Both the position numbers and the translations under genes were made by a program. A model generated the notes under the pieces. The model did no database searches. It was not told the origin of the DNA and worked only from the letters and a program-made list of their open reading frames with translations. From Desulfuromonadales bacterium (GTDB lineage: Bacteria; Desulfobacterota; Desulfuromonadia; Desulfuromonadales; BM103), in NCBI GenBank assembly GCA_030640215.1, contig DAOWJU010000158.1, positions 1-15,698 on the forward strand: a stretch of DNA of 15,698 nt, given 5' to 3'. Positions within the stretch are counted from its first letter, which is position 1. Each line of letters starts with the position of its first letter. Shown piece after piece: positions 1 through 6,249 of this stretch.

Positions 1-588
1 GAGGCCTCAATGTCCTCCGATGCCAGGCACGACATGATGGACAACAAGCCCTGCATGATGGATGGCTCCCCTTGTTCCAAACCATGCATGGATAGGGCAA
101 CAACTCCGCGTGCCAGGCATCACAAAAAAGGTGCGGGAATGTCCGGTATGATGGCGATGGATGGTAGCATGATGGGTGTGAACTCGGGCATGATGGGCAC
201 GAAGTCGAGTATGATGGGCATGAAATCGGGCATGATGAATCAGCGGATGGATCGTGAGTTTTTTCTGGATCGAGTTGAAAGCCTTGAACTAACCCCCGAC
301 CAGGTGACTAAGCTCAAAAACATCCGTTCCGACTGCCGCAAAGAGAATATTCGTAACGCGGCCGAGGTCAAGATCGTACGCCTCGACCTTAAAGATCTGC
401 TGAACGACGCCGACTGGACCCTTAAAGACGCAGAGGCGCTCATCCGCAAGATTCAGACCTTGGAAGGAGATATACTGGTGCGCCATCTACAGGCGATAAC
501 GTTGGCTCGCAGCGTTCTAAGTGCGGATCAATTGCAGAAGGCCACAACCGGTGGAGAAAATGAGGATCTCGAAGACCTTTTTAAATAA
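1..588 (+). CDS. Met-rich periplasmic CpxP/Spy/CnrX-like protein, 5' partial
   Basis: The reading frame is open to the first base of the window, so the true start and a presumed signal peptide lie upstream; the first in-window ATG is at 10. Counting from that ATG, residues 1-80 are very rich in Met, with Cys and His (MMDNKPCMMDG, then heptads such as MMGVNSG, MMGTKSS and MMGMKSG). Residues 82-180 form a charged helical region containing LTPDQVTKLKNIR, the LTxxQ-type motif of the CpxP/Spy/heavy-metal-sensor superfamily. Family members are periplasmic chaperones or metal sensors, and Met/His/Cys-rich tails commonly bind copper or silver. A role in copper or envelope-stress handling is inferred. 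The gene converges on tesB with 56 bp between stop codons. Its link to the lipid locus is unclear. The fold is fairly sure; the ligand is not. Confidence 0.7.
   Translation, partial: EASMSSDARHDMMDNKPCMMDGSPCSKPCMDRATTPRARHHKKGAGMSGMMAMDGSMMGVNSGMMGTKSSMMGMKSGMMNQRMDREFFLDRVESLELTPDQVTKLKNIRSDCRKENIRNAAEVKIVRLDLKDLLNDADWTLKDAEALIRKIQTLEGDILVRHLQAITLARSVLSADQLQKATTGGENEDLEDLFK
169..231 (+). repeat. 21-bp tandem repeat encoding Met-rich heptads
   Basis: Three consecutive in-frame 21-bp units begin with ATGATGGG at 169, 190 and 211 and encode MMGVNSG, MMGTKSS and MMGMKSG. A fourth, truncated unit (ATGATGAAT) starts at 232. The units differ mainly in the middle codons, as expected of an older tandem expansion inside the metal-binding tail of the surrounding gene. 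Confidence 0.8.
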
Positions 589-644
589 GCAGCACAATTT
601 ATGGAGGTGATCGTCCGCTTGCGGCACAAAGGCAGAGCCAGACA

Positions 645-1523
645 TTAAGGGGAAATATTTCTAACTCTACGAATCATCCCTTCCTGGGCCACAGACGCAA
701 CCAGCTTCCCCTCGCGGGTAAAGAGATTGCCACGGCTAAAACCTCGGCCATGAGAAGTGCTTGGGCTGTCCATACTGTAGAGCAGCCACTCGTCCATACG
801 GAAGTCGCGATGGAACCACATGGCATGATCGAGGCTGGCCGCACGAATCTTGCCTTGAGTAAAGGTCAAGGCATGAGGCAACAAGGCTGTGCCGAGAAGA
901 GAATAATCGGAAGCGTAAGCCAACAAAACCTTGTGCATCACCGGGTCGTCCGGCAAAATGCCATCGGCGCGTAGCCAAATATCCTGAAACGGTGGAGCGG
1001 GTTCAGGATGGAGAGGATGGGTTGGCTGTACGGGGCGCAACTCAATGGGCCGTTGCCACTGCAAAAACCGGCTTAATTTTTCCGGGATGTCTGCCAACGC
1101 CTGCTTGCCAAGCTCCGTCATATTCAGCAACTCTTCCGGAGCAGGCACCTCGGGCATCTCGAACTGATGCTCGATCCCCTCTTCTCTGGTTTTGAAGGAC
1201 GCCGACATATTGAAGATCGGTTTACCGCGCTGGATCGCTACAACTCTGCGGGTCGTGTAACTCCTTCCATCACGGATCCTGTCCACCTCATAGTCAACAG
1301 GGGCCTTCTTATCACCTGGACGTAGAAAATACCCATGCAGCGAATGGGCCTCGCGCCCTTCAACCGTCTGGCTGGCAGCATACAGAGCCTGCGCGAGGAC
1401 CTGGCCGCCGTACACATGGGGGCTGCCTATATCGCGGCTCTCACCGCGAAAAAGGTTGTCTTCGAGTCGTTCAAGGGTCAAATGTTTGAGCAAGTCCTGC
1501 GTGATATTTTTCATTGCGTCCAT
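645..1523 (-). CDS. tesB: Acyl-CoA thioesterase II (TesB family)
   Basis: A 292-aa protein aligning end to end with E. coli TesB (286 aa). It hydrolyses acyl-CoA thioesters to free fatty acid and CoA in the cytoplasm through a double hot-dog fold. Family blocks are visible: VYGGQVLAQALYAA near residues 37-50, SLHGYFLRPGD near 61-71, LDHAMWFHRDF near 231-241, and VAQEGMIRR near the C-terminus. The catalytic Asp (about D232) and Gln (about Q280) are present. The catalytic Thr region reads SPSTSHGRGF, so a Ser or shifted Thr may serve instead. The start at 1523 is preceded by a clear AAGGAA site and gives the family length; the open frame runs to 1583 but would add 20 atypical residues. It lies 60 bp downstream of the lpxR-like gene on the same strand. 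It may supply or recycle acyl chains, but need not belong to the sphingolipid pathway. Confidence 0.93.
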   Translation of the reverse strand: MDAMKNITQDLLKHLTLERLEDNLFRGESRDIGSPHVYGGQVLAQALYAASQTVEGREAHSLHGYFLRPGDKKAPVDYEVDRIRDGRSYTTRRVVAIQRGKPIFNMSASFKTREEGIEHQFEMPEVPAPEELLNMTELGKQALADIPEKLSRFLQWQRPIELRPVQPTHPLHPEPAPPFQDIWLRADGILPDDPVMHKVLLAYASDYSLLGTALLPHALTFTQGKIRAASLDHAMWFHRDFRMDEWLLYSMDSPSTSHGRGFSRGNLFTREGKLVASVAQEGMIRRVRNISP

Positions 1524-1527
1524 TCGT

Positions 1528-1533
1528 TTCCTT
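1528..1533 (-). promoter_or_regulatory. Ribosome binding site deciding the tesB start
   Basis: On the minus strand AAGGAA stands about 4 nt before the ATG at 1523. It favours this start over longer alternatives reaching to 1583. Confidence 0.6.
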
Positions 1534-1583
1534 TTGGGGTCAGACCAAGCCAACCCATGGTTATCACGGCATCTCCCACACAA

Positions 1584-2636
1584 CTACCACAACGGATAAA
1601 AGAAGCTCAGAGTCAACGATCCGAAGTTGTGGGAGTCATCCTGTCCAACAAATTGCTTTGTCCTGGTAACGTTAGTGTAGGTCAACTTCAGATTGCGATA
1701 GCCGAATGTGACGCCCGCAGCGAAATCGGCCACCAAGTCTTCCTTGTCAATGCTGTGACTGTCAGCAAAAGTATTGCCATCCAGAAATATGTCACGCACC
1801 ACATATTTGCCATTAACCGCTCCAAACAGGTACAAGATCGGTTTTTTGCTCGGTTCGAAGAGTGTACTACCAGCGGGCCGTATCAACGAAACCCCGAAAC
1901 TGCGCGGCAGATTCAGCCCGTATCTGACCTCCAGTCCGGTGTTGAAATATGTGGCCACATTGCCGAGAGTCCCGCCAGCATGCCCAATCGCGTCCGCTGA
2001 CAACAAGCTTGTGGAGTTTGGAGAGAAGAGCCACTTGCGCTCGAAAGCCACCACCAGGCCCGGCTCATTTTTTAACTGGTGATCCCATCCCTTTGCAGTG
2101 TCAATGCTGCGCAGTTCATGGACCAGAGTCTGGGTCTCATCCGCATACGACTGGGGTCCGACGATACCCATTTGAATCTCCACGCTGTCGAGAAAATCGA
2201 GGTGTTCTTCAACCTTCGCCTTGCGATGGTAGGCAAAACCAACATAGCTCCATCCAGCGTAGGGTCGATCATCAGTGATGAGATCCGAACGACTGATGTC
2301 TGCCGGGGTGTACATATTCTGACCAAAAGAAAACTCTGCTTTGTGGCTGTATTCAGGGCCTGAATCGCGGATGAACGGAACCTTGTGAATCCATTCCAGG
2401 ACTTTGCGAGGCAAGCGCCCCTGTTTGGCATGCGGTGACAGGTCTGGGGAAATCAGTGAGTATTTGACGCCGTTGGTATAGTTGCTGTCGGTACCGTTAA
2501 AGAGATCGTTTTCGAAGAAGATGGATTGAGCCCAGGGATTGCTCTGCTGCTCTTCTACTGCCAGAAGATCGGCAGGGTTTAAAAGGCTGACCAGTAGAAG
2601 GAATGGTAGCCAGATTTTTTTGATCCAGTTATTCAT
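1584..2636 (-). CDS. lpxR: LpxR-like lipid A 3'-O-deacylase (DUF2219 family)
   Basis: A 350-aa outer-membrane beta-barrel candidate. Residues 1-26 form a signal peptide: basic start MNNWIKK, hydrophobic core, likely cleavage after DLLA. The mature N-terminus carries FFENDLFNGTDSNYTNGVKYS in two parts, with N43/D44 and YTNG at 53-56. This is the family pattern holding the catalytic Asn/Asp and Thr of Salmonella LpxR. H173 in LVHELR and the following GWDHQLKNEPGL (183-194) match the active-site His region. The protein ends in alternating strands and FFYPLW, with terminal aromatic W typical of outer-membrane barrels. LpxR removes the 3'-acyloxyacyl group of lipid A, so this gene probably remodels the outer leaflet. 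It is followed by tesB after 60 bp. The ATG at 2636 has only a weak AGG upstream. Family assignment is strong; exact lipid substrate is inferred. Confidence 0.85.
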   Translation of the reverse strand: MNNWIKKIWLPFLLLVSLLNPADLLAVEEQQSNPWAQSIFFENDLFNGTDSNYTNGVKYSLISPDLSPHAKQGRLPRKVLEWIHKVPFIRDSGPEYSHKAEFSFGQNMYTPADISRSDLITDDRPYAGWSYVGFAYHRKAKVEEHLDFLDSVEIQMGIVGPQSYADETQTLVHELRSIDTAKGWDHQLKNEPGLVVAFERKWLFSPNSTSLLSADAIGHAGGTLGNVATYFNTGLEVRYGLNLPRSFGVSLIRPAGSTLFEPSKKPILYLFGAVNGKYVVRDIFLDGNTFADSHSIDKEDLVADFAAGVTFGYRNLKLTYTNVTRTKQFVGQDDSHNFGSLTLSFFYPLW

Positions 2637-2657
2637 GGAGACCTGAAATACAATTTT

Positions 2658-2745
2658 TCACGCAAAGTTCGCTAAGTACGCAAAGTTAAGACATTTAGCT
2701 GTGTTTTAAAACCTGCATTGTCCTACTTCGCGTACCTTGCGGACT
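2658..2745. repeat. Imperfect inverted repeat, CGCAAAG/CTTTGCG-type noncoding element
   Basis: The 176-bp gap upstream of the lpxR-like gene holds CGCTAAGTACGCAAAG (2670-2685), preceded by CGCAAAGTT, and on the other side CTTCGCGTACCTTGCG (2726-2741). The two arms are reverse complements at 13 of 16 positions and could form a long imperfect hairpin. Similar CGCAAAG/CTTTGCG spacers recur in many deltaproteobacterial genomes, by recollection only; copy number in this genome cannot be seen here. No coding sequence is evident in the rest of the gap. Confidence 0.5.
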
Positions 2746-2812
2746 TGAGAGAGTGCAACGATCGAGCGTGAGGGGGCTTTTGCCGTAGCCCATTAGTTTT
2801 AGACAAAACCCT

Positions 2813-3772
2813 CTATCGAAAAGCCCCACGTCGGAATAAACGCCAGAAGATAACAACGAGAGCCAGCGGCGTAAAGCGCCTCAAGGCGGGGCTGACCTCG
2901 ACTCGAGCTCCGGAATGCCGCTCTATCTTCCAGAGGATATAATCCACCCCACCCTTGAACGTAAAGAGTCCTTTCAGGAGGCGCAGGACAGAGAGTATTT
3001 TCCCTTGTAGAGTTCTTATGCGCCAGCCGATGCCGTTTAAGCGACGAGCATGTGCAGGGATTTGCACTTGATAACGGCGTGGGTCCAGATCCGTTTCGGC
3101 AGACACAGGGAAAGGCGTATCAGCTAAAGCTGCATCGGTTAACTTTTGATAGTAGTCGGGGTCGGCATCAAAGAGACGTGCGGCAGCGTCTGGTTGCTCT
3201 GTGCGCAGCTCGGCACGATAGCTGAGAGATAGCCCTTTGGCCCACAGGTCACGAGCGGTAAAGGGTGATTCCAGTTGGGGCAGTGTCCTGGCGACAAAGG
3301 TCGTAACTGCGCAGGCCAGAGCTTCCTGAACTTGCTGAGCAACAAGGTCGTCATGAACGTAGATCAAACCACACTTCTGTGAGAACCTTCCCCACAGGTA
3401 AGAATGAAACCAGTGCTCTGTCCCTTTACGAAAGTCATCGAGGGTGAGGACTGCGTACTTGGCCCGCAATACGTGGCCCTCGAAGGGAACTTCCAGATAA
3501 AAAACGTTGGGTGGTAACAGTTGGTTGAAAAAGGTAAGAGTGCGGCTTTTAAATGCTGAACGGTAATCATCGACCAGGAGATAAAAATCAGCGAGGCCCT
3601 CATGGACATTGCCGGTTCGCAGGCAGGAGCCATAGAACAACACGGCACGAACTGACTCACCATGACATGCGCGGGCAGCTTCGACCAAGGCATTGATGCC
3701 GGGCGGGACATCTTGCTCTGGCTGCGCCTGAAGTAGATTCAGGACCTTGTCTCTGTGGACATCTTCATTCAT
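2813..3772 (-). CDS. Tam41/Mmp37-like CTP:lipid-phosphate cytidylyltransferase
   Basis: A 319-aa protein with a nucleotidyltransferase fold. AVLFYGSC (residues 43-50) followed by ADFYLLVDDYRSAF (61-74) matches the Tam41 signature YGSG...DFxFxVDDPxxW. Further on, YLEVPFEGHVLRAKYAVLTLDDF corresponds in two steps to Tam41 VYYN...IKYGVIST.L, and WFHSYLWGRFSQKC to the following WxxLYxAGRLHKP block. Length also fits human TAMM41 (about 315-340 aa). Tam41 makes CDP-diacylglycerol from phosphatidic acid and CTP. The gene lies 15 bp after a lipid kinase and one gene from a CDP-alcohol phosphotransferase, so a natural inferred substrate is ceramide-1-phosphate, giving CDP-ceramide; phosphatidic acid is the alternative. 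A hydrophobic C-terminal stretch (about 296-311) flanked by Arg suggests membrane attachment. No strong ribosome site precedes ATG 3772. Fold and family are likely; substrate is a hypothesis. Confidence 0.72.
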   Translation of the reverse strand: MNEDVHRDKVLNLLQAQPEQDVPPGINALVEAARACHGESVRAVLFYGSCLRTGNVHEGLADFYLLVDDYRSAFKSRTLTFFNQLLPPNVFYLEVPFEGHVLRAKYAVLTLDDFRKGTEHWFHSYLWGRFSQKCGLIYVHDDLVAQQVQEALACAVTTFVARTLPQLESPFTARDLWAKGLSLSYRAELRTEQPDAAARLFDADPDYYQKLTDAALADTPFPVSAETDLDPRRYQVQIPAHARRLNGIGWRIRTLQGKILSVLRLLKGLFTFKGGVDYILWKIERHSGARVEVSPALRRFTPLALVVIFWRLFRRGAFR

Positions 3773-3787
3773 TGGCTGTAGAGACCA

Positions 3788-4900
3788 TCAGTATGGGCAC
3801 AAGAACATGACGGGGCCAGCTGGACCTATTGTGACCGGTCCTTGCTCTGCATCGTACAATTCCCCGTCAAGTGTAAAGTCGCCATCCATTTCCAGTTGCA
3901 CTTCGTGAACATTGTGACTGAAATAACCGTTTGCCGGTGTCATAAAGCGATTTTTTCGGCCTCGAGCCAAGGCAGGCAGCACTCTCAGCAGACGTTTAGA
4001 ATCAGCACCGACAGCAGTGTAGTGTAAGGGGCCGTTCTCTCTCCCCCAGTAAGGGTGTATGCCGAGGAAGAGGCGGTCAAGGGTGCTGATGAGAAGAAAG
4101 AGGTCCTCTCTCTCCTCCGGTGGTTGGCCATCAAGGCTGGTCCTGGTCAGAAGCGGCGGAACCTTACTGTGATCCCGGCATAGAATAGCCAGCAGCATAC
4201 GAAGCAAGGTCAGGCCCGGCATCAGCTCGCCACGCCACCCCATGGGGTTGACGCCACTGTGAAAAACCTTTATTCCCTGACAGATAGCTCCAGCACCAAA
4301 GAACATGCCGAAAAGAGCAGGCTGGTCAGAAGGCCGCTGAACGCGCAGAACGTGACGTGGCAGAATAGTTAGGTTTTGATCTGTAGCTTTCGCCCAACGC
4401 AAGACCCGTGATAAAGCTGCTGCAGAAGAGCCTGGAACACCAACATCTCTGGGCAGCATACTGGTGGTGCCAGCACATAACAGGGCGAGCAGCGGAGGCC
4501 TGGCAAAGACTTCACCATTGCCGATGGTTGTCAAAACTGCATGTACAGTACCATCACCACCATTGATTACGACCAGCTCGACTCCGTTTCCAGCAAACTC
4601 CACCAGGGCTTCATGCATACCTTCCAGAGTGAACTCTTCACGGTGAAGAGCGTCTGGCCACTGGGCTAAAATGCTGCGAATCTCACCAAGGCCTTTTTTG
4701 TTGCCACCGCTGCGCGGGTTGGTCAGCACTCCCACCTGCAGGCGCCTTCCATGCTCATAGTGACCCGGGCCATCCTCATAGTTATCCGGGCCATCCTCAT
4801 AGCTACTCAGGCCGTTCTCATAACTATTCGGGCCACCCTCATGGCAGGACGGAGCAGACTCTGGTTTTTGCACAGGGCCGCTAATTACCTTCTCCAGCAT
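3788..4900 (-). CDS. DAGK/sphingosine-kinase-family lipid kinase, probable ceramide kinase
   Basis: A 370-aa protein of the diacylglycerol-kinase catalytic-domain family. Counting from ATG 4900, VGVLTNPRSGG (about 56-66) is the nucleotide-binding N-terminus, VVINGGDGTVHA (110-121) carries the GGDGT signature, CAGTTSMLPRDVG (142-154) replaces the usual GTGNDFAR block, and FTLDGE (342-347) is the conserved DGE motif. The family phosphorylates lipid alcohols with ATP at the membrane. Caulobacter CpgB, a ceramide kinase encoded in a sphingolipid locus, belongs to this type, so ceramide is the inferred substrate. The frame extends to 5017, but ATG 4900 limits overlap with the upstream CDP-alcohol phosphotransferase to 20 bp. 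Residues 20-51 are an unusual low-complexity stretch of YEDGP-type heptads not found in ordinary DAGKs. A start after the repeat, at a GTG near 4735 or 4729, cannot be excluded. Confidence 0.85.
   Translation of the reverse strand: MLEKVISGPVQKPESAPSCHEGGPNSYENGLSSYEDGPDNYEDGPGHYEHGRRLQVGVLTNPRSGGNKKGLGEIRSILAQWPDALHREEFTLEGMHEALVEFAGNGVELVVINGGDGTVHAVLTTIGNGEVFARPPLLALLCAGTTSMLPRDVGVPGSSAAALSRVLRWAKATDQNLTILPRHVLRVQRPSDQPALFGMFFGAGAICQGIKVFHSGVNPMGWRGELMPGLTLLRMLLAILCRDHSKVPPLLTRTSLDGQPPEEREDLFLLISTLDRLFLGIHPYWGRENGPLHYTAVGADSKRLLRVLPALARGRKNRFMTPANGYFSHNVHEVQLEMDGDFTLDGELYDAEQGPVTIGPAGPVMFLCPY
4753..4857 (-). repeat. 21-bp tandem repeat at the start of the lipid kinase gene
   Basis: Five in-frame 21-bp units on the minus strand start from the right at about 4857, 4836, 4815, 4794 and 4773. 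They share the + strand pattern CCTCATAGNTANNCGGGCCAT and encode HEGGPNS, YENGLSS, YEDGPDN, YEDGPGH and YEHGRR. The two inner units are closest in sequence and the edges are degenerate, typical of a slippage-prone minisatellite. All units keep the kinase frame open. Confidence 0.8.
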
Positions 4901-6104
4901 CAACGTCCGGTTTTTGACAAAACCATCTCTGGTAAACGGAAAGCTGGTCATTCGCAGGGTCAACATCCAGGAACCATGAACGCAAGGGGCCTGATTGCTT
5001 CTCGAACTGGAAGCCACTTGCCAATCGGTGGGTCAAGAACAGGCTTGAGATAACCGTCCACATGCAGACGGCGAACAGACCGAGATCGGGGCGCCCGAAG
5101 AGCAGGCACAGGGTGAAAAGGACCAGGTTGGGGTTGCGTCGTCCGGTGATCAGCCTGAAACAGGAGTCAATGGGCTGCCAGCAAAATATTCCAGAAGATT
5201 CAAGGTAGCGTTTAAAGATCCCTTCACATAGCCTGCCGACAATATAGCCGACCACAGTCAACCAGAGGATCCACGACATTGAAATGCCCGCGATCGCCGT
5301 ATGCATTGTGTACAGACTCATGCCCCAGGCGATGTACCAGAGTGGCGGGAAAATCAGGTCGATGCCATGATCAAAGATGTTGCCGAAGGGACTGTAGTTA
5401 ATTGTGACCCTGGCCAACTTGCCATCTACCGTGTCCAGAAAAGTCATCAGCCAGGCCGAGGCCAGTCCCCAGGCGTAAGCGCCCTCATAGAACTGGTACA
5501 GTGCCAGGATCGACAGAACCAGACTCAAGCTCGTGACATGGTTTGGTGAGATGCCGTTTCGAGCACACACCCCTGTGACCCATTGCGCTGGCAGCGGCCA
5601 GAGCCATTTCGTGACAAGGTCGGTAACCCCTTTATAAGAACCGGCAAAGAGGCGCTTTTCCAGGTTTCGACGTTTTTCTTCAGTGATCGGCAACAGGTAT
5701 GGTGGATCAATTTTGCGTAATTTTTTTTGATAGACAGGAACCAGGGTCTCGGCAGACTCTCGACACAAACCTTCCGGATAGTCACCAGGGTTGTCGTCAC
5801 AGAGGAGAGTCTCAATGGCATCGGCCATGTCACCAGTTACGTGGGCAGCAACCGGTCGGGGATCCTGAGCAGAGCTGGTTTCCAGGATGATACCAACCGT
5901 CTCAAGCATATTGACGATAATGCGCTGATCGTAAAGAAAGTCACTACGTAGAAGCAGAACGGTGTCTTCTTCAGCAACAGGCTGATCGCCCTCTTGCATG
6001 ACAGAGACTCCCGCTTTGTCGAGCATACGTTCAAGCCGCTCTCGAGAGGACAGGCCCCATAAGCGGACGGGGTTTTCTTTGAGAATTCGTGCGTATATTG
6101 CCAT
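4881..6104 (-). CDS. CDP-alcohol phosphotransferase with degenerate N-terminal nucleotidyltransferase-like domain
   Basis: A 407-aa inner-membrane enzyme. Residues 224-249 contain a complete CDP-alcohol phosphotransferase signature: D224, D227-G228, A231-R232, eight residues, G241, D245, D249. Several hydrophobic segments (about 190-210, 212-224, 250-265, 270-290, 325-357) surround it. The N-terminal 150 residues resemble the second half of an IPCT/MobA-like domain (LLLRSDFLYDQRIIVNMLE) but lack the glycine-rich LAAGxGxRM loop and are probably not catalytic. The architecture recalls bifunctional IPCT-DIPPS of inositol-lipid pathways. It likely transfers a phospho-alcohol from, or onto, a CDP-linked partner to make a phosphosphingolipid headgroup. 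It is the first gene of the block, followed with a 20-bp overlap by the lipid kinase. ATG 6104 has no strong Shine-Dalgarno but abuts a 15-bp palindrome. Chemistry is sure; donor and acceptor are inferred. Confidence 0.88.
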   Translation of the reverse strand: MAIYARILKENPVRLWGLSSRERLERMLDKAGVSVMQEGDQPVAEEDTVLLLRSDFLYDQRIIVNMLETVGIILETSSAQDPRPVAAHVTGDMADAIETLLCDDNPGDYPEGLCRESAETLVPVYQKKLRKIDPPYLLPITEEKRRNLEKRLFAGSYKGVTDLVTKWLWPLPAQWVTGVCARNGISPNHVTSLSLVLSILALYQFYEGAYAWGLASAWLMTFLDTVDGKLARVTINYSPFGNIFDHGIDLIFPPLWYIAWGMSLYTMHTAIAGISMSWILWLTVVGYIVGRLCEGIFKRYLESSGIFCWQPIDSCFRLITGRRNPNLVLFTLCLLFGRPDLGLFAVCMWTVISSLFLTHRLASGFQFEKQSGPLRSWFLDVDPANDQLSVYQRWFCQKPDVDAGEGN

Positions 6105-6109
6105 AGTTA

Positions 6110-6124
6110 TTAACTTTAAGTTAA
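6110..6124. promoter_or_regulatory. Perfect 15-bp palindrome before the CDP-alcohol phosphotransferase gene
   Basis: TTAACTTTAAGTTAA is a perfect 7+1+7 inverted repeat ending 6 bp before the ATG at 6104. A minus-strand promoter-like pair, TTGATG, 17 bp, TAACTT, would have its -10 inside it. It could be an operator for a repressor; AT-rich palindromes also arise by chance. Confidence 0.35.
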
Positions 6125-6146
6125 GGGTTTACATGAGGATCATCAA

Positions 6147-6192
6147 GCTTGGTCCAAGCCTATACAATACCTGATCCAAGTCTATATAATGA
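6147..6192 (+). promoter_or_regulatory. Direct repeats and -10 box upstream of the phosphoesterase gene
   Basis: Two imperfect 20-bp copies lie 22 bp apart, GGTCCAAGCCTATACAATAC (6151-6170) and GATCCAAGTCTATATAATGA (6173-6192), two helical turns between them. The left copy is part of a 13-bp palindrome, GCTTGGTCCAAGC (6147-6159). The right copy contains a perfect TATAAT (6185-6190) without a recognisable -35, which fits an activator-dependent promoter for the + strand gene. This places transcription start near 6197, excluding the TTG at 6193 as start codon. Confidence 0.45.
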
Positions 6193-6249
6193 TTGTCTAA
6201 AAGAGAATCATCGGTAGAAAAAACAAGGTCGTTACTATATACTCCCCGC

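Noticed and set aside
1524..1583. N-terminal extension of tesB to 1583
   Set aside because: AAGGAA precedes ATG 1523 and TesB proteins begin about there; the extension is Arg/Cys-rich and not conserved in the family as I know it.
1335..2000. 221-codon open frame on the + strand across tesB and lpxR
   Set aside because: It lies antisense to two genes with clear family motifs and spans their junction; its translation shows no recognisable domain.
2774..2791. GGGCT/AGCCC hairpin as terminator of the headgroup block
   Set aside because: Only a 5-bp stem and no T-run follows on the minus strand; the T-rich side is in the wrong direction for the upstream genes.
4753..4857. CRISPR-like array
   Set aside because: Units are contiguous 21-bp tandem repeats without spacers, in frame within a coding sequence.
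4901..5017. Longer start for the lipid kinase at 5017
   Set aside because: It would overlap the 3' end of the CDP-alcohol phosphotransferase by 137 bp and adds residues unlike any kinase; ATG 4900 gives a 20-bp overlap.
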